From the NCBI GenBank assembly GCA_023433855.1, contig JAEYTV010000037.1:1-6549 (forward strand): a DNA stretch of 6,549 nt, in the 5' to 3' direction. Below, one piece after another: positions 5,575 to 6,549 of the stretch; position 1 is the first letter of the stretch; the number at the start of each line of letters is the position of its first letter. The position numbers were made by a program, and so were the translations under genes. The notes under the pieces were generated by a model. That model was not told where the DNA came from and did no database searches. It saw only the letters and a program-made list of their open reading frames with translations. This DNA is from Pseudomonadota bacterium (GTDB lineage: Bacteria; Pseudomonadota; Alphaproteobacteria; Rhizobiales; Rhizobiaceae).

Positions 5575-6549
5575 ATGAAGATTGCCGTCATTGGAACCGG
5601 CTATGTCGGACTGGTAAGCGGAACCTGCTTCGCTGCCTGGGGTAACGAGGTCGTCTGCGTCGACAAGGACGCTCAGAAGATCGAAGCGCTTCAGCACGGC
5701 GCTGTGCCGATTTACGAGCCAGGCCTGGACGAACTGGTTGAGCGCAATTCCGCCATCGGTCGTCTGAGCTTTACGTGCAACCTGGCCGAGGCCCTCAAGG
5801 GGGCGGCAGTCGTATTCATCGCAGTCGGCACGCCACCGCGCGCCGGTCACGGCGATGCCGACCTGTCCTTCGTCTACATGGCCGCACGTGAACTTGCCCC
5901 GCTGATCGACGACAACACGGTCGTGGTGGTGAAATCGACCGTTCCGGTGGGTACGGGCGACGTCGTGCAGAAGATCATCGGATCGATACGCAAAGCCGGA
6001 ACTTTTTCGGTCGCCTCAAACCCCGAATTCCTGCGCGAAGGCGTCGCAATCAGAGATTTCCTGGAGCCCGACCGGGTCGTGATCGGTGTCGAGGACGAGT
6101 TCGCCCGGAAGCTCCTGGCCACGCTTTACGGCGTTCCGCTCGAGGCACAACAGACGCCGATCGTCATCACACAGCGCCGGACGTCGGAGCTGATCAAGTA
6201 TGCGGCCAACGCGTTTCTCGCCACCAAGATCACCTTCATCAACGAAATGGCGGATCTTTGCGAGCAAGTCGGCAGCAATGTCGGCGAACTGGCGCTGGGC
6301 ATGGGACTCGACAAGCGCATCGGGACCAGTTTCCTCAACGCAGGCCCCGGCTATGGCGGCTCGTGCTTCCCCAAGGACACGCTGGCGCTGCTGAAGACGG
6401 CGGAGGATTATGACGCGCCGGTCCATGTCGTTGAGGCGGTGGTCAAGGTGAACGACGCGCGCAAGCGGGCGATGGGCCGCAAGGTGCTGGCGCAACTCGG
6501 CGAAGAGCCGCGTGGCAAGACCGCCGCGATCCTGGGCCTCACGTTCAAG
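5575..6549 (+). CDS. ugd: UDP-glucose 6-dehydrogenase, 3' end outside window
   Basis: A cytoplasmic NAD+-dependent enzyme that oxidises UDP-glucose twice to UDP-glucuronate, the substrate of the UDP-xylose synthase at the head of this operon. The 325 visible codons begin MKIAVIGTGYVGLVSG with the Rossmann motif GTGYVG (7-12), followed by YEPGLDEL, STVPVGTG (121-128), SNPEFLREG (148-156, E155), IKYAANAF (K208, N212), and GPGYGGSCFPKDT containing the catalytic cysteine C264. All key residues are present. The reading frame stays open to the window edge at ILGLTFK, about three quarters through a protein normally of about 430-440 residues, so this is truncation by the window, not a broken gene. 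Rhizobia often call this gene rkpK. It follows the synthase gene by 16 bases and is almost certainly in the same transcript. I remember the S. meliloti APS operon without ugd at this place. Confidence 0.93.
   Translation, partial: MKIAVIGTGYVGLVSGTCFAAWGNEVVCVDKDAQKIEALQHGAVPIYEPGLDELVERNSAIGRLSFTCNLAEALKGAAVVFIAVGTPPRAGHGDADLSFVYMAARELAPLIDDNTVVVVKSTVPVGTGDVVQKIIGSIRKAGTFSVASNPEFLREGVAIRDFLEPDRVVIGVEDEFARKLLATLYGVPLEAQQTPIVITQRRTSELIKYAANAFLATKITFINEMADLCEQVGSNVGELALGMGLDKRIGTSFLNAGPGYGGSCFPKDTLALLKTAEDYDAPVHVVEAVVKVNDARKRAMGRKVLAQLGEEPRGKTAAILGLTFK

Noticed and set aside
1..6549. CRISPR array, tRNA/rRNA genes, transposase or prophage genes
   Set aside because: No regularly spaced repeats, tRNA-like folds or mobile-element protein motifs are visible on either strand.

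Overview
The window looks like GC-rich alphaproteobacterial DNA, most likely from the Rhizobiales. The gene content and order match one locus I know from Sinorhizobium meliloti: cuxR, divergent from uxs1-uxe-apsS. There, an AraC-type regulator that binds cyclic di-GMP (CuxR) switches on genes for an arabinose-containing cell-surface polysaccharide (APS). The match is from memory of protein motifs and gene order, not from a database search.

Layout. Positions 1-108 hold nothing I can assign. Positions 109-1272 (minus strand) encode an AraC-family activator. A PilZ-type RxxxR motif lies just ahead of its sensor region, and a standard double helix-turn-helix domain sits at the C-terminal end. A gap of about 450 bp (1273-1720) separates it from a plus-strand operon and must carry the divergent promoters and operators. 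It contains an inverted repeat, four copies of CCGGAT and a tandem GATCGTTT repeat. The operon runs UDP-xylose synthase (1721-2734), a GalE-type UDP-sugar 4-epimerase (2734-3720), a membrane family-2 glycosyltransferase resembling cellulose synthase (3717-5558), and UDP-glucose 6-dehydrogenase (5575 to the window end, cut off). The first three genes overlap by 1 and 4 bases and the fourth follows after 16 bases, so they are very probably co-transcribed and co-translated.

How the genes fit together. The enzymes form an almost complete precursor-to-polymer line: UDP-glucose to UDP-glucuronate (Ugd), to UDP-xylose (Uxs), to UDP-arabinose (the epimerase), then polymerisation and membrane transfer by the glycosyltransferase. 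The synthase keeps a cellulose-synthase-like gating-loop motif (FRVTPK) but has no PilZ domain. The PilZ-like signature is on the transcription factor instead, so c-di-GMP control appears to act mainly on expression. Compared with the S. meliloti operon as I remember it, the distinctive points are ugd directly after the synthase gene and a QxxQW form of the synthase's usual QxxRW motif.
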